Assembly: GCF_900109365.1 (NCBI RefSeq)
Contig: NZ_FNZR01000003.1
Coordinates: 496,001 to 560,000 of the forward strand
DNA from: Parapedobacter koreensis
GTDB lineage: Bacteria; Bacteroidota; Bacteroidia; Sphingobacteriales; Sphingobacteriaceae
DNA: 64,000 nucleotides
Direction of reading: 5' to 3'
Position numbers and translations under genes: made by a program. The notes under the pieces were generated by a model. That model was not told the origin of the DNA. It saw only the letters and a list, made by a program, of their open reading frames with translations, and ran no database searches. This document shows, piece after piece, positions 53,728 through 62,947 of the stretch. Every line of letters begins with the position of its first letter. Within the stretch, counting starts at the first letter, position 1.

Positions 53728-55077
53728 ATGAAACGGCTTTTATTGATCGACGATGAAGAAAAACTACGGAACCTGCTGGCCAGGGTGATCGGTGTGCAGG
53801 GCGAAGGTTTTCAGGTCGATCAGGCAGGTACCCTGAAAGCCGCTCGGCAGAAATTAACGAGGGCGCAATTTGATGTGGTATTATGCGATGTCAGATTGCC
53901 CGATGGAAGCGGTGTGGAATTCGTCCATGAGGTGAGGCAGATCCAACCGCTTACCGAGATTATCCTGCTTACCGCTTACGGTAATATTCCGGATGGGGTG
54001 CAGGCCATCAAAAATGGTGCATTCGACTACATTACCAAAGGAGACGACAATAACCGGATTATTCCGCTGATCAACCGGGCTTACGAAAAGGTGCTGCTCG
54101 CCAAACGCGTGCAGCAATTGGAACGGCGGGTTGGGCAACGGTACTCCTTTGACAACATCATCGGGAACTCGAGGCAGATTCAGGAAGCAGTCGGCCTTGG
54201 GAAAAAAGTGGCCCAAACGGACACTACCGTGCTGTTGCTCGGAGAGACCGGCACCGGGAAAGAGGTGTTCGCACAGGCAATCCATCACGCCGGAACCCGA
54301 AGCAGACAGCCGTTTGTCGCAGTTAATTGTTCTGCATTCAGCCGCGAACTGTTGGAAAGCGAGCTGTTCGGGCACCGTGAAGGCGCTTTTACCGGGGCAT
54401 CGAAAGATAAGAAAGGATTATTCTCGGAAGCGGACGGGGGGACGATTTTTCTGGATGAAATCGGCGAGATGTCCTATGATTTGCAAGCGAAGCTGCTGCG
54501 TGTGCTTGAAATCGGCGAGTTCCTGATGGTGGGAGATACCGTGCCCACGCGGGTAGACGTACGCATAGTTGCAGCGACGAACAGAAACCTTGAAACGGAA
54601 ATCGATCAGGGCCATTTCAGGAGCGACCTGTATTACCGGTTATCCATTTTCACGATTACCCTGCCCCCTTTGCGGGAACGCCCCCAGGACATCAAAATAT
54701 TGGCAGCGCATTTTGCTCAGACCTTTGCCTTGAAAATGAACAAGCAAAAGAGCGTTCTATCCGACAACTACGTGGAATTACTCGAATCACATCCCTGGAA
54801 AGGAAATATCCGTGAATTGAAAAATGTTATCGAACGAAGCGTTATCCTGAGCGAAGGGAACACATTGAACGCGGATACCTTGCCTTATGAGTTTTTCCAG
54901 TCCAATGCATCTCCGTTAAAACCTTCCCTATCTGCGTTCTCGCTGGTCGGGGCAGAAAAACTGCAAATCCAGAAAGTCCTCAATCACACCGGGGGCAACA
55001 AAGCAGAAGCCGCCCGGCTACTTGAAATCGGGGTCGCGACACTTTATCGAAAAATAGCCGAATATCAAATCGGCTAA
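53728..55077 (+). CDS. NtrC-family sigma-54-dependent response regulator
   Basis: This 449-aa protein has all three modules. The receiver domain has D54 (LCDVRLPDGSG). The AAA+ domain has Walker A GETGTGKE (172-179), the sigma-54-contacting GAFTGA loop (219-224) and GGTIFLDEIGEM. A Fis-type helix-turn-helix is at the end (NKAEAARLLEIGVATLYRKI). No dedicated histidine kinase is adjacent. The nearest sigma-54-type promoter found lies at 56190, ahead of the kdp operon, making that its likely target. Confidence 0.92.
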   Translation: MKRLLLIDDEEKLRNLLARVIGVQGEGFQVDQAGTLKAARQKLTRAQFDVVLCDVRLPDGSGVEFVHEVRQIQPLTEIILLTAYGNIPDGVQAIKNGAFDYITKGDDNNRIIPLINRAYEKVLLAKRVQQLERRVGQRYSFDNIIGNSRQIQEAVGLGKKVAQTDTTVLLLGETGTGKEVFAQAIHHAGTRSRQPFVAVNCSAFSRELLESELFGHREGAFTGASKDKKGLFSEADGGTIFLDEIGEMSYDLQAKLLRVLEIGEFLMVGDTVPTRVDVRIVAATNRNLETEIDQGHFRSDLYYRLSIFTITLPPLRERPQDIKILAAHFAQTFALKMNKQKSVLSDNYVELLESHPWKGNIRELKNVIERSVILSEGNTLNADTLPYEFFQSNASPLKPSLSAFSLVGAEKLQIQKVLNHTGGNKAEAARLLEIGVATLYRKIAEYQIG

Positions 55078-55121
55078 TGCGCTTCCTTACAGTTTCTAAG
55101 AATAGTTTTTCGGTATTATAG

Positions 55122-55152
55122 TTGGAATAAAACGTAAATCCTGTTAGTTTTG
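55122..55152 (+). promoter_or_regulatory. Promoter of the MscS-like gene
   Basis: TTG at 55122-55124, then 20 nt, then TAGTTTTG at 55145-55152 (TAnnTTTG match), 42 nt before the ATG. Confidence 0.55.
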
Positions 55153-55194
55153 AAGAAACAATAGATTCTTTAAACGTTAAAAACCATCGTAATT

Positions 55195-56042
55195 ATGCAG
55201 GCAAATAACATAAGAGACATTGGGGATCATTGGAATCGGCTTATCGCCTCGGCAGTAGAGTGGGCGCCAAGAATCATAACGGCGGTGATCACGGCCGCCT
55301 TGGTTTACGTGATTGGCTTGTGGCTGATTCGAGTGATTAAGCGGGTGCTTCATGGTACTTTTGAACGCAGACAAATGGAACCCTCCCTTCGCCTCTTCGT
55401 GAGTAATTTAGTGAGCTGGGTACTCAATATCTTGCTGTTCATTGTTGTGGTGACGCAGTTGGGTGTGCAGACGTCTGCTTTTGTAGCCATCATCGGGGCG
55501 GCAGGCCTGGCAATCGGCTTAGCATTGCAAGGCTCTCTGTCCAACTTTGCAGGTGGTGTCCTGATCTTATTGCTGAAACCCTTCCGTGTAGGCGATTATA
55601 TTTCCTCAAGCAACGGTGAATCTGGAACAGTCAAGGAAATTGATATCTTCAATACGAAGCTGAACACCCCGCAAAATCAAATACTCGTTGTACCCAACGG
55701 AACACTTTCCAATAGCAGCATTACAAATTTCAGTCAGTTGCCGGTAAGACGCACCTGGTTTGACATTGGTGTTAGTTACGATGCTGACTTGAAAAAAGCC
55801 AAGGAAATCCTTTTGGAGGTTATTAGCAACAACGAATTCGCCCACAAGATCCAGCCCCACAGGTGGTCGTTACCGAATTGGGAGATAGTGCGGTCAACTT
55901 ATCGATACGTGTAACCGCGGACAACACTAATTTTTGGACGATGCAGGAACAATTGATCATCGATTGCAAGGCCGCACTCGACCGCGAAGGTATTTCGATT
56001 CCGTTCCCACAACGGGACGTACACCTATACCAGAAATCATAA
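55195..56042 (+). pseudogene. MscS-like mechanosensitive channel, frameshifted near the C-terminus
   Basis: The intact frame gives 239 aa with three TM helices, the MscS pore helix (AAGLAIGLALQGSLSNFAGG) and the beta domain (FRVGDYISSSNGESGTVKEI). It then ends in an unrelated tail after IQPH. Removing one C from the CCCC run at 55855-55858 restores IQPQVVVTELGDSAVNLSIR and continues to QRDVHLYQKS with a stop at 56040-56042, a full-length MscS of about 281 aa. Either the last 65 residues are lost in nature or the C run was miscalled. It lies between the NtrC-type gene and a strong terminator. Confidence 0.8.
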
Positions 56043-56066
56043 AAAGTTTTGCCCAATCAGGGGTTA

Positions 56067-56113
56067 CCTTATCAAAATGAAATAATCCTTTTCATTTTGA
56101 TAAGGTTTTTTTT
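56067..56113 (+). terminator. Strong rho-independent terminator insulating the kdp operon
   Basis: A 16-bp perfect stem (56067-56082 with 56090-56105, core CTTATCAAAATG) with a 7-nt loop is followed by eight T. Confidence 0.85.
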
Positions 56114-56189
56114 GCTGTAACTCATGTCATTATAAATTAATCACTGATAATAAGTCACTTGTGTAGATTTCCGTGAAATTGGTATGTCG

Positions 56190-56206
56190 TTGGCACTCCC
56201 CCTGCC
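56190..56206 (+). promoter_or_regulatory. Sigma-54 (-24/-12) promoter of the kdp operon
   Basis: TTGGCACTCCCCCTGCC places GG and GC exactly 10 nt apart, the invariant spacing of RpoN promoters, with a full TTGGCAC -24 box. The expected start lies near 56217, 7 nt before the ATG at 56224. An NtrC-family activator is encoded 1.1 kb upstream. Confidence 0.7.
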
Positions 56207-56223
56207 AAACAATACACAATATA

Positions 56224-56598
56224 ATGGAAACGATCAGACAAGAAGAATTTTCCTTGATTATTGTCAGCGAACTTCCGGAAGTGAAGAACGATGTGGTCAG
56301 CCTTTGCCGCAAGGGCAATATCGCCGGGGTCATGCAGATAGTTGTCAACTACATGCGTGACATGGTCAGGGGGAAGCAGCTTGACAAGGTACTACGGTGC
56401 ATGAACCTCGTTGGGTGGATGTATGGCCGGGGCGATAGCGCGGTAAGGGAAATCATCGCCAATGTTTTTGTGCGCTCTTTCAATGGCCTTCACAACCAAT
56501 GTACCAACTGGGAGTGGGAGCGAATACGTGAAGACATGCCCGCCAACCTGTACTCGGTATACACCGTACAGAACCGGGCGTTAATGGGACGGGTGTAA
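56224..56598 (+). CDS. Small conserved protein at the head of the kdp operon
   Basis: This 124-aa soluble helical protein begins METIRQEEFSLIIVSELPEV. The central segment VLRCMNLVGWMYGRGDSAVR and following resembles VLKVVNLLYINGGLHDRNAI in the 113-aa protein two genes downstream, so the two are probably paralogues. No function recognised. It is the first gene after the sigma-54 promoter, and its stop overlaps the next start (TAATG). A regulatory or assembly role for Kdp is possible. Confidence 0.65.
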   Translation: METIRQEEFSLIIVSELPEVKNDVVSLCRKGNIAGVMQIVVNYMRDMVRGKQLDKVLRCMNLVGWMYGRGDSAVREIIANVFVRSFNGLHNQCTNWEWERIREDMPANLYSVYTVQNRALMGRV

Positions 56599-56831
56599 TG
56601 GAAAGGAAGAAGACCATTGCGGAACTCAGGAAGACGGTCAGGGCATACCAGAAAATCAGACCATTTGACTGCCTCATGTACTTCTTCCTTGCTTTCATCG
56701 CCGTTGGGATAGCCATCAGAATCATGATTCATCATTCAATCAATATTATGCCAGCATTACTAATCACATTGGGGGGGCTTGTATGCTTTCTCCTGTTTTA
56801 CAAAGCCATCGGCTTTTTCAAAAATAGTTGA
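56598..56831 (+). CDS. Small two-TM membrane protein of the kdp operon
   Basis: This 77-aa protein has a basic N-terminus (ERKKTIAELRKTVRAYQKIR) followed by two membrane helices (about 25-45 and 50-72) with a short loop. It overlaps the upstream gene by 1 nt and is followed after 4 nt by the 113-aa gene. Not recognised. It may anchor the flanking soluble proteins to the membrane. Confidence 0.6.
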   Translation: MERKKTIAELRKTVRAYQKIRPFDCLMYFFLAFIAVGIAIRIMIHHSINIMPALLITLGGLVCFLLFYKAIGFFKNS

Positions 56832-56835
56832 TACC

Positions 56836-57177
56836 ATGGAAATTGAAACAAAAATTACAAGAACGCTGCGGCAGTGGATACCCGCAGCGCTTACCGGCAG
56901 GAGTCCGGCAGACGATTATGAAGCGCTCCGTGAAGCCGCGAATTTGTTCCTGAGGAAAATCAAGGGGACTGATACTGAGCGGGCGGATGCGCTGGAGGTC
57001 TTGAAAGTGGTGAACCTGCTGTATATCAACGGTGGCCTCCATGACCGCAACGCCATAGAAAACGAATTCCTGTTCCTGCTCGCGGCAGAGGAGGCACCGG
57101 GCAGCCTGAAAGCACATGTGGAACTGTTGCCCAGGGAGCTTCGGCAGGCCTATTTAAAAACCATTCTGGAGTATTGA
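56836..57177 (+). CDS. Small conserved protein, paralogue-like to the first gene of the operon
   Basis: This 113-aa soluble helical protein starts MEIETKITRTLRQWIPAALT. The VLKVVNLLYINGGLHDRNAI segment aligns by eye with the 124-aa protein at 56224. No enzyme motif is seen. It ends 42 nt before kdpF. The ATG at 56836 is chosen because it follows the preceding stop by 4 nt; the earlier frame opening inside that gene is a shadow. Confidence 0.6.
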   Translation: MEIETKITRTLRQWIPAALTGRSPADDYEALREAANLFLRKIKGTDTERADALEVLKVVNLLYINGGLHDRNAIENEFLFLLAAEEAPGSLKAHVELLPRELRQAYLKTILEY

Positions 57178-57219
57178 AATGAATAAAAATCAGGAAACAT
57201 CACAAATTTGACACCACAT

Positions 57220-57297
57220 ATGATACTCTTATTCCTATTGGCAATTGCCGTTTTCGCGTACATGATGTATGTCCTGCTCAGGCCGGAGAAATTCTGA
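57220..57297 (+). CDS. kdpF: KdpF, small subunit of the K+-transporting ATPase
   Basis: This 25-aa single-TM peptide (MILLFLLAIAVFAYMMYVLL, then RPEKF) matches KdpF, which stabilises the KdpABC complex. The closing RPEKF is typical of Bacteroidota KdpF. After its TGA (57295-57297) the same frame stays open for 23 more codons and encodes a second hydrophobic helix. kdpA starts 96 nt downstream. Confidence 0.85.
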   Translation: MILLFLLAIAVFAYMMYVLLRPEKF

Positions 57298-57369
57298 TCG
57301 AACCCCATCATCCTGTTCGCAATCTCGTTGCTTATCCTGGCCTACTATAAAGTCCGGTATGCACATTAA
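57298..57369 (+). other. In-frame hydrophobic continuation after the kdpF stop codon
   Basis: Codons 57298-57366 read SNPIILFAISLLILAYYKVR and YAH before TAA, a plausible TM helix in the kdpF frame. It has no ATG. It could be a separate mini-protein started at a non-ATG codon, a readthrough extension, or a decayed second helix. Confidence 0.4.
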
Positions 57370-57393
57370 TCATTCAATTAAAAATAGAAAGAA

Positions 57394-59094
57394 ATGAATA
57401 CAGAAATCCTTGGAGTCATTTTCATGTACCTTGCCGTGGTCGTGCTGGCTATTCCGCTGGGCCGCTATATCGGTAAGGTATTCAATTACGAAAGCACGTG
57501 GCTCGATAAACTGTTCAATCCGCTGGACAGGTTGTTCTACAAATTCGGCGGTATAGACCCGTCTGTCGGAATGAACTGGAAAGAACACCTGGTGGCCCTG
57601 CTGACCATTAACGCCTTTTGGTTTATTTATTCCATGTTCATCCTGACGAACATGGGTTGGCTGCCGCTTAATCCCGACGGCAACCCCTCCATGGGCTGGG
57701 ACCTGGCCTTCAATACCGCCGTGAGCTTCGTGACCAACACGAACCTGCAGCACTACTCGGGTGAAACCGGCTTGTCGTACCTCGGCCAGTTAACGCTGAT
57801 GCTCTGGCAGTTTGTCAGCGCAGGGACGGGTATTGCCATCTGTGCCGTGGTATTCATTGCCATGAAGGAACGGACAATGGAAAAGCTCGGGAACTTCTAC
57901 GGTTATTTCGTGCGTTCCTGCACCCGCATCCTTTTGCCCATCGCATTTATCGGGGCCGTGGTTCTCGTGTTCAACGGTACGCCCATGACCTTTGAGGGGA
58001 AGGATACCGTCACTACGCTCGAAGGGGCCGAGCAGCAGGTCAGCCGGGGACCGGTGGCCGCCTTTGTATCCATCAAACAACTGGGAACCAACGGTGGCGG
58101 GTTTTACGGCCCGAACTCCACCAATCCGATGGAAAATCCGAATTACCTGACCAATATCCTGGAAACGGTTTACATTGTTCTTATACCGATGGCCATGGTA
58201 TTTGCATTGGGGCATGTGCTCCGGCGCAGGAAACTGGCTTGGATGGTATTCGGCGTGATGACCTTTGGTTTTTTATGCCTGCTTCTCCCCACTATCTATT
58301 ATGAAATGAACGGGAACCCTGCCATCACGGATATGGGGGTTCAGCAGCAGCTTGGAAGCATGGAGGGCAAGGAAGTGCGCTTCGGCCCGGCGGCTTCGGC
58401 TTACTGGGCCATCAATACCACGGCCACCAGCAACGGTTCGGTGAATGCCATGCACGACAGCATGACACCCCTTGCCGGCATGTTTACCCTGCTGGGCATG
58501 ATGGTCAACTGCTTCTACGGTGGTGTTGGCGTTGGTTTCATCAACTTCTATGTGTTCATCATCCTCGCGGTGTTCATCGGTGGGCTGATGGTGGGACGTA
58601 CGCCGGAGTTCCTGGGCAAAAAAGTGGAGGCACGGGAAGTGAAGATCGCCATGATTATAGCCCTGTTGCATCCTTTCCTGATTCTCGGGGGAACGGCCCT
58701 GGCCACTTACCTGTACAACGGCGATCCGGAAAGCTACGCGGGTTGGCTCGCCAATCCGGGGTACCACGGTTTCAGCGAGATGCTGTATGAGTTCACCTCG
58801 TCCAGTGCCAACAATGGCAGCGGCTTTGAGGGGCTGGGCGACAATACCCCTTTCTGGAATGTCGCCTGTGGTGTGGTGATGCTGTTTGCGCGTTACCTGC
58901 CCATTGTAGGCCCCGTGGCCATCGCCGGTTCACTGGCGGCAAAAAAGTACATCCCCGAAAGCGCCGGGACGCTAAAGGCCGATACGTCCACATTCGGTAT
59001 GATGGTGTTTGCCGTGATTGCCATCGTGGCCGCGCTGGCATTCTTCCCTTCGTTAACGCTTGGACCCATTGCTGAGTACTTCTCATTGTATTAA
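57394..59094 (+). CDS. kdpA: Potassium-transporting ATPase subunit KdpA
   Basis: This is the 566-aa channel-like subunit of the high-affinity K+ pump. Four filter-type glycine motifs are visible, including SFVTNTNLQHYSGE and LGTNGGGFYGPNSTNP, and GSGFEGLGDNTPFW in the C-terminal half. Ten TM helices are expected. It is followed by kdpB after 21 nt. The codons in this and the next gene are visibly richer in G and C than in the AT-rich stretches near 18 and 27 kb. Confidence 0.97.
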   Translation: MNTEILGVIFMYLAVVVLAIPLGRYIGKVFNYESTWLDKLFNPLDRLFYKFGGIDPSVGMNWKEHLVALLTINAFWFIYSMFILTNMGWLPLNPDGNPSMGWDLAFNTAVSFVTNTNLQHYSGETGLSYLGQLTLMLWQFVSAGTGIAICAVVFIAMKERTMEKLGNFYGYFVRSCTRILLPIAFIGAVVLVFNGTPMTFEGKDTVTTLEGAEQQVSRGPVAAFVSIKQLGTNGGGFYGPNSTNPMENPNYLTNILETVYIVLIPMAMVFALGHVLRRRKLAWMVFGVMTFGFLCLLLPTIYYEMNGNPAITDMGVQQQLGSMEGKEVRFGPAASAYWAINTTATSNGSVNAMHDSMTPLAGMFTLLGMMVNCFYGGVGVGFINFYVFIILAVFIGGLMVGRTPEFLGKKVEAREVKIAMIIALLHPFLILGGTALATYLYNGDPESYAGWLANPGYHGFSEMLYEFTSSSANNGSGFEGLGDNTPFWNVACGVVMLFARYLPIVGPVAIAGSLAAKKYIPESAGTLKADTSTFGMMVFAVIAIVAALAFFPSLTLGPIAEYFSLY

Positions 59095-59115
59095 ATCACT
59101 ACCATTCAGAAAAAA

Positions 59116-61125
59116 ATGGACACAAATAAATCATTGTTCACGAAAGACATGGTGCAGGAAGCACTCAGGCAGTCTTTCATCAAGCTGGATCCCCGGGTCA
59201 TGTTTAGGAACCCGGTGATGTTTACGGTAGAGATCGGCACATTGGTGATGCTGATTGTGACCGTGATGACCTTGACCGGCGATCAGTCGCAGGGGAGTTT
59301 CGGCTATAATTTCACCATCTTTTTGGTGTTGTTGCTCACTGTGTTGTTTGCCAACTTTGCCGAGGCCATCGCCGAGGCACGTGGCAAGGCACAGGCGGAA
59401 AGCCTGCGCAGAACACGGGAAGAAACGGCGGCCACCCTTCAGGATGGACGGATGGTCTCCTCATCGTACCTCCAAAAAGGGGACGTGTTCATCTGCAAAG
59501 CGGGCGACGTGATCCCGGCCGACGGCGAAATCATCGAGGGACTTGCAACCATAGACGAAAGCGCCATCACCGGCGAATCCGCACCGGTGATCCGTGAGTC
59601 CGGGGGTGACAAGAGTTCGGTGACCGGGGGCACCAAGGTGCTTTCCGACCGCATCAAGGTGCGTGTAACCGCCCAACCCGGGGAAAGTTTCCTCGACAAG
59701 ATGATCGCCCTGGTGGAAGGTGCCAGCAGGCAAAAAACACCCAACGAGATCGCGCTGACGATTCTGTTGGCCGGTTTTACCCTGGTGTTCATCATCGTAT
59801 GCGTGACCTTGAAGCCATTCGGGGATTATGCCCATACGCCGATCACCATTGCCGCATTTATTTCCCTGTTTGTGTGCCTGATACCCACCACCATCGGCGG
59901 GCTGCTATCCGCCATCGGCATCGCCGGGATGGACCGTGCGCTGCGGGCCAATGTGATCACAAAGTCGGGCAAGGCCGTGGAAACCGCCGGGGACATCGAT
60001 GTATTGCTGCTTGACAAAACCGGTACGATTACCATCGGCAACCGGAAAGCTACGGCGTTCCACCCGGCACCGGGTGTTGCGAATGAGGTATTGGTCCGGG
60101 CGGCCGTGCTGGCATCCATGGCCGACGGTACGCCCGAGGGTAAATCCATCATCGAGCTGGCGGGTGTAAATCCTGATTCCTACGACGTGGCCAGCCCCCG
60201 TTTTATTCCGTTTACGGCAGAAACCCGCAGTTCGGGTATCGATGCAGACGGCATCCGGATACGGAAGGGAGCTACGGACGCTATCCGGCAACTGGTTGAA
60301 AAGGCCGGCAATGCGTTCCCGCAGCAAACCAAAGAAACCGTGCGTGTGATTGCCAGCAACGGCGGGACACCGCTGGTGGTATCGGAGAACGATAAGGCCA
60401 TCGGTGTCATCGAGCTTCAGGACATCGTCAAACCGGGCATCCGGGAACGGTTTGAGCGGTTGCGGAAGATGGGCATCAAGACCGTGATGGTGACCGGCGA
60501 CAATCCGCTGACTGCCAAATATATTGCCGAAAAGGCAGGCGTGGACGATTTCATCGCCGAGGCGAAGCCCGAAGACAAGATGAATTACATCAAAAAGGAA
60601 CAGGCCGGGGGGCGGCTGGTGGCCATGATGGGCGACGGTACGAACGACGCTCCTGCGCTGGCACAGGCCGACGTGGGCGTGGCCATGAACAGCGGCACGC
60701 AGGCAGCCAAGGAAGCGGGCAACATGGTGGATCTGGACAATGATCCCACCAAGCTCATCGAGGTGGTCGAAATCGGCAAACAGCTGCTCATGACCCGCGG
60801 AACGCTCACCACGTTCTCCATTGCCAACGACATGGCCAAATACTTTGCCATCATCCCGGCGCTGTTCATTGCGGCCATCCCCGCCCTGCAGGGGCTGAAC
60901 ATCATGGGGCTGCACAGCCCGGAAAGCGCCATCCTCTCGGCGGTCATCTTCAACGCCATTATTATCCCGCTCCTGATTCCGCTGGCGCTGAAAGGCGTAG
61001 CCTACAAGCCCATCGGGGCCAGTGCCCTCCTGCGCCGTAACCTGTTTATATATGGCCTGGGAGGTATCCTTGTCCCATTCGCAGGCATCAAGCTCATTGA
61101 TATGTTGGTTTCTCTATTTAGTTAA
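59116..61125 (+). CDS. kdpB: Potassium-transporting ATPase, ATP-binding subunit KdpB
   Basis: This is a 669-aa P-type ATPase. The phosphorylated aspartate lies in [10 protein letters not shown] (D300). The actuator-domain TGES is at 152-155, its Ser155 corresponding to the regulatory phospho-serine of E. coli Kdp[16 protein letters not shown] and [16 protein letters not shown] follow. It energises K+ uptake through KdpA and is intact. Confidence 0.97.
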   Translation: MDTNKSLFTKDMVQEALRQSFIKLDPRVMFRNPVMFTVEIGTLVMLIVTVMTLTGDQSQGSFGYNFTIFLVLLLTVLFANFAEAIAEARGKAQAESLRRTREETAATLQDGRMVSSSYLQKGDVFICKAGDVIPADGEIIEGLATIDESAITGESAPVIRESGGDKSSVTGGTKVLSDRIKVRVTAQPGESFLDKMIALVEGASRQKTPNEIALTILLAGFTLVFIIVCVTLKPFGDYAHTPITIAAFISLFVCLIPTTIGGLLSAIGIAGMDRALRANVITKSGKAVETAGDIDVLLLDKTGTITIGNRKATAFHPAPGVANEVLVRAAVLASMADGTPEGKSIIELAGVNPDSYDVASPRFIPFTAETRSSGIDADGIRIRKGATDAIRQLVEKAGNAFPQQTKETVRVIASNGGTPLVVSENDKAIGVIELQDIVKPGIRERFERLRKMGIKTVMVTGDNPLTAKYIAEKAGVDDFIAEAKPEDKMNYIKKEQAGGRLVAMMGDGTNDAPALAQADVGVAMNSGTQAAKEAGNMVDLDNDPTKLIEVVEIGKQLLMTRGTLTTFSIANDMAKYFAIIPALFIAAIPALQGLNIMGLHSPESAILSAVIFNAIIIPLLIPLALKGVAYKPIGASALLRRNLFIYGLGGILVPFAGIKLIDMLVSLFS

Positions 61126-61143
61126 CTTCAAAAAATTACAATC

Positions 61144-61704
61144 ATGAAGAAGCATATTATTCCTGCTATCCGGCTCACTGTTGTTTGTATCGTTTTCTTC
61201 TGCGGTATCTATACGCTCGCAATTTGGACAATAGCGCAGCTTGCACCCGGAAAGGGAGAAGGACTGACCATCTCGGACAGTGGCAAAACATACCACGTCA
61301 ATGTGGGGCAGGCTTTTACCTCGGATCGGTATTTCTGGTCGCGTCCCTCCGCAGTGGATTACAATGCCGCCGGTTCCGGAGGTAGCAATAAAGGCCCGTC
61401 CAATCCGGAATACCTCGCCACTATAGCCGCCCGGATCGATACGTTCCTCGCACATAACCCCGGAATTGAACGTGCTCAAATTCCCTCCGACCTGGTGACC
61501 GCCAGCGGCAGCGGACTGGATCCGCACATTTCCGTACAGGCCGCTGAAGTACAAGTGGCCCGGATAGCCAACGAACGCAACTTTACCGAGGATGCCATCT
61601 CGCAATTGGTTGCTTCCAATACCGAAAAGCCGCTCTTTGGGCTGTTTGGCACCGAGCGCATCAATGTTTTAAAACTCAATCTGGCCCTGGATAAACTTAG
61701 ATAA
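61144..61704 (+). CDS. kdpC: Potassium-transporting ATPase subunit KdpC
   Basis: This 186-aa subunit has one N-terminal TM helix and a periplasmic or surface domain. FTSDRYFWSRPSAVDYNAAG and ASGSGLDPHISVQAAEVQVA are the family signatures. It completes the kdpFABC set and is followed by a 26-codon ORF and an outer-membrane barrel gene in the same direction. Confidence 0.95.
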   Translation: MKKHIIPAIRLTVVCIVFFCGIYTLAIWTIAQLAPGKGEGLTISDSGKTYHVNVGQAFTSDRYFWSRPSAVDYNAAGSGGSNKGPSNPEYLATIAARIDTFLAHNPGIERAQIPSDLVTASGSGLDPHISVQAAEVQVARIANERNFTEDAISQLVASNTEKPLFGLFGTERINVLKLNLALDKLR

Positions 61705-61716
61705 AGCTGTTTTATC

Positions 61717-61797
61717 ATGCAATTATTAAAAGACAGCTTTATCGATCTCTTCGCTGCCATTGAGAAGAAAATTGTACAGAGAAACTTATCAGAATAA
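61717..61797 (+). CDS. Possible 26-aa small protein between kdpC and the barrel gene
   Basis: The ORF begins MQLLKDSFIDLFAAIEKKIV and ends QRNLSE. It starts 12 nt after kdpC and stops 15 nt before the porin ATG, filling the gap neatly. The sequence would form an amphipathic helix. No homologue known to me. Confidence 0.35.
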   Translation: MQLLKDSFIDLFAAIEKKIVQRNLSE

Positions 61798-61812
61798 TCA
61801 GCATATCAAACA

Positions 61813-62901
61813 ATGAACAAAACACTATTGGCTACTTGCCTTGGATTTTCAGCAGTTACTTCCGTTTACGCGCAAACCGGCGATGTAAGCAATCCATTGA
61901 CGATCAGTGGATATATCGAAACCTATTACGTCTATGACTTTGGTAACCCCGGTGATCACAACCGGCCCGGTTTCCTGTATTCGTACAATCGCCACAACGA
62001 GGTGAATCTCAATTTCGGCTTTGCCCAGGCCGCTTACGATAACGGCGCGGTGCGGGGCAAACTTGCACTCATGGCAGGTACCTATGCCAATGCCAACCTT
62101 GCCGCCGAGCCGGGCGTGCTCAAAAATGTCTACGAAGCCAATGCGGGAGTGAAAATCTCAAAAAGCAAAAACCTGTGGGTCGATGCCGGCATTTTCGCTT
62201 CGCACATTGGCTTTGAAAGCGCCATCGGCGCAAACTGCTGGAACATGACCCGCAGCATATTGGCGGAAAATTCACCTTACTACCTGTCGGGAGCCAAGGT
62301 TTCCTACACCAGCGACAACGGCGAGTGGTTCCTCAGCGGGTTGGTCACAAACGGCTGGCAACGCATCCATCGGGTGGACGGCAACAATATGCCCGGTTTT
62401 GGCCATCAGCTTACTTGGATGCCCAACGAAAAGGTAACCCTGAACAGCAGTTCGTTCGTCGGGAGCGATGATCCGGACAGCACACGCCGGATGCGGTACT
62501 TCCACAACTTGCACGGACAGTTCCAATTTAACGATCAATGGGGATTGATCGCCGGATTCGATATGGGCATGCAGCAACAGGCAAAAGGTAGCAGTGATTA
62601 CCATACCTGGTATTCGCCCGTGCTGATTGCCCGCTATGCCCCCACCGGATCGCTTGCTTTCGCGGCACGTGCCGAATACTACATGGATAAAAGCCAGGTC
62701 ATCATTGCCACGGACACACCTAACGGCTTCCAGACGTTCGGCTATTCGTTGAACATGGACGTCAAGGTGCTGGACAACGTCCTATGGCGGTTGGAAGGAC
62801 GCTCCTTCAATAGCCGTGAAGATCGTGTTTTTACGGATTCCGACGGATTACCGATTAAAACTAATTTTTTCTTAGGGACATCCTTAAGCATCAGTTTCTG
62901 A
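61813..62901 (+). CDS. Outer-membrane beta-barrel protein (BBP2/OmpL-like porin) of the kdp operon
   Basis: This 362-aa exported protein has a signal peptide ending near VYAQ. Barrel-like alternation follows, starting with SGYIETYYVYDFGN and ending in GTSLSISF. Segments VWVDAGIFASHIGFES-like (LWVDAGIFASHIGFESAIGA) and ISGYIE resemble the BBP2 family. It lies between kdpC and the KdpD sensor, so it may let K+ cross the outer membrane. The Amt-linked barrel at 19.6 kb shows the same pairing with a cation transporter. Confidence 0.8.
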   Translation: MNKTLLATCLGFSAVTSVYAQTGDVSNPLTISGYIETYYVYDFGNPGDHNRPGFLYSYNRHNEVNLNFGFAQAAYDNGAVRGKLALMAGTYANANLAAEPGVLKNVYEANAGVKISKSKNLWVDAGIFASHIGFESAIGANCWNMTRSILAENSPYYLSGAKVSYTSDNGEWFLSGLVTNGWQRIHRVDGNNMPGFGHQLTWMPNEKVTLNSSSFVGSDDPDSTRRMRYFHNLHGQFQFNDQWGLIAGFDMGMQQQAKGSSDYHTWYSPVLIARYAPTGSLAFAARAEYYMDKSQVIIATDTPNGFQTFGYSLNMDVKVLDNVLWRLEGRSFNSREDRVFTDSDGLPIKTNFFLGTSLSISF

Positions 62902-62947
62902 ATAGTAGCAATCGCTTCGGCATCCAGTCGGAGCGATTTGCTTGTGT

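Noticed and set aside
59905-60915. 336-codon minus-strand ORF across kdpB
   Set aside because: Antisense shadow of a GC-rich, highly conserved P-type ATPase gene; composition is not protein-like.
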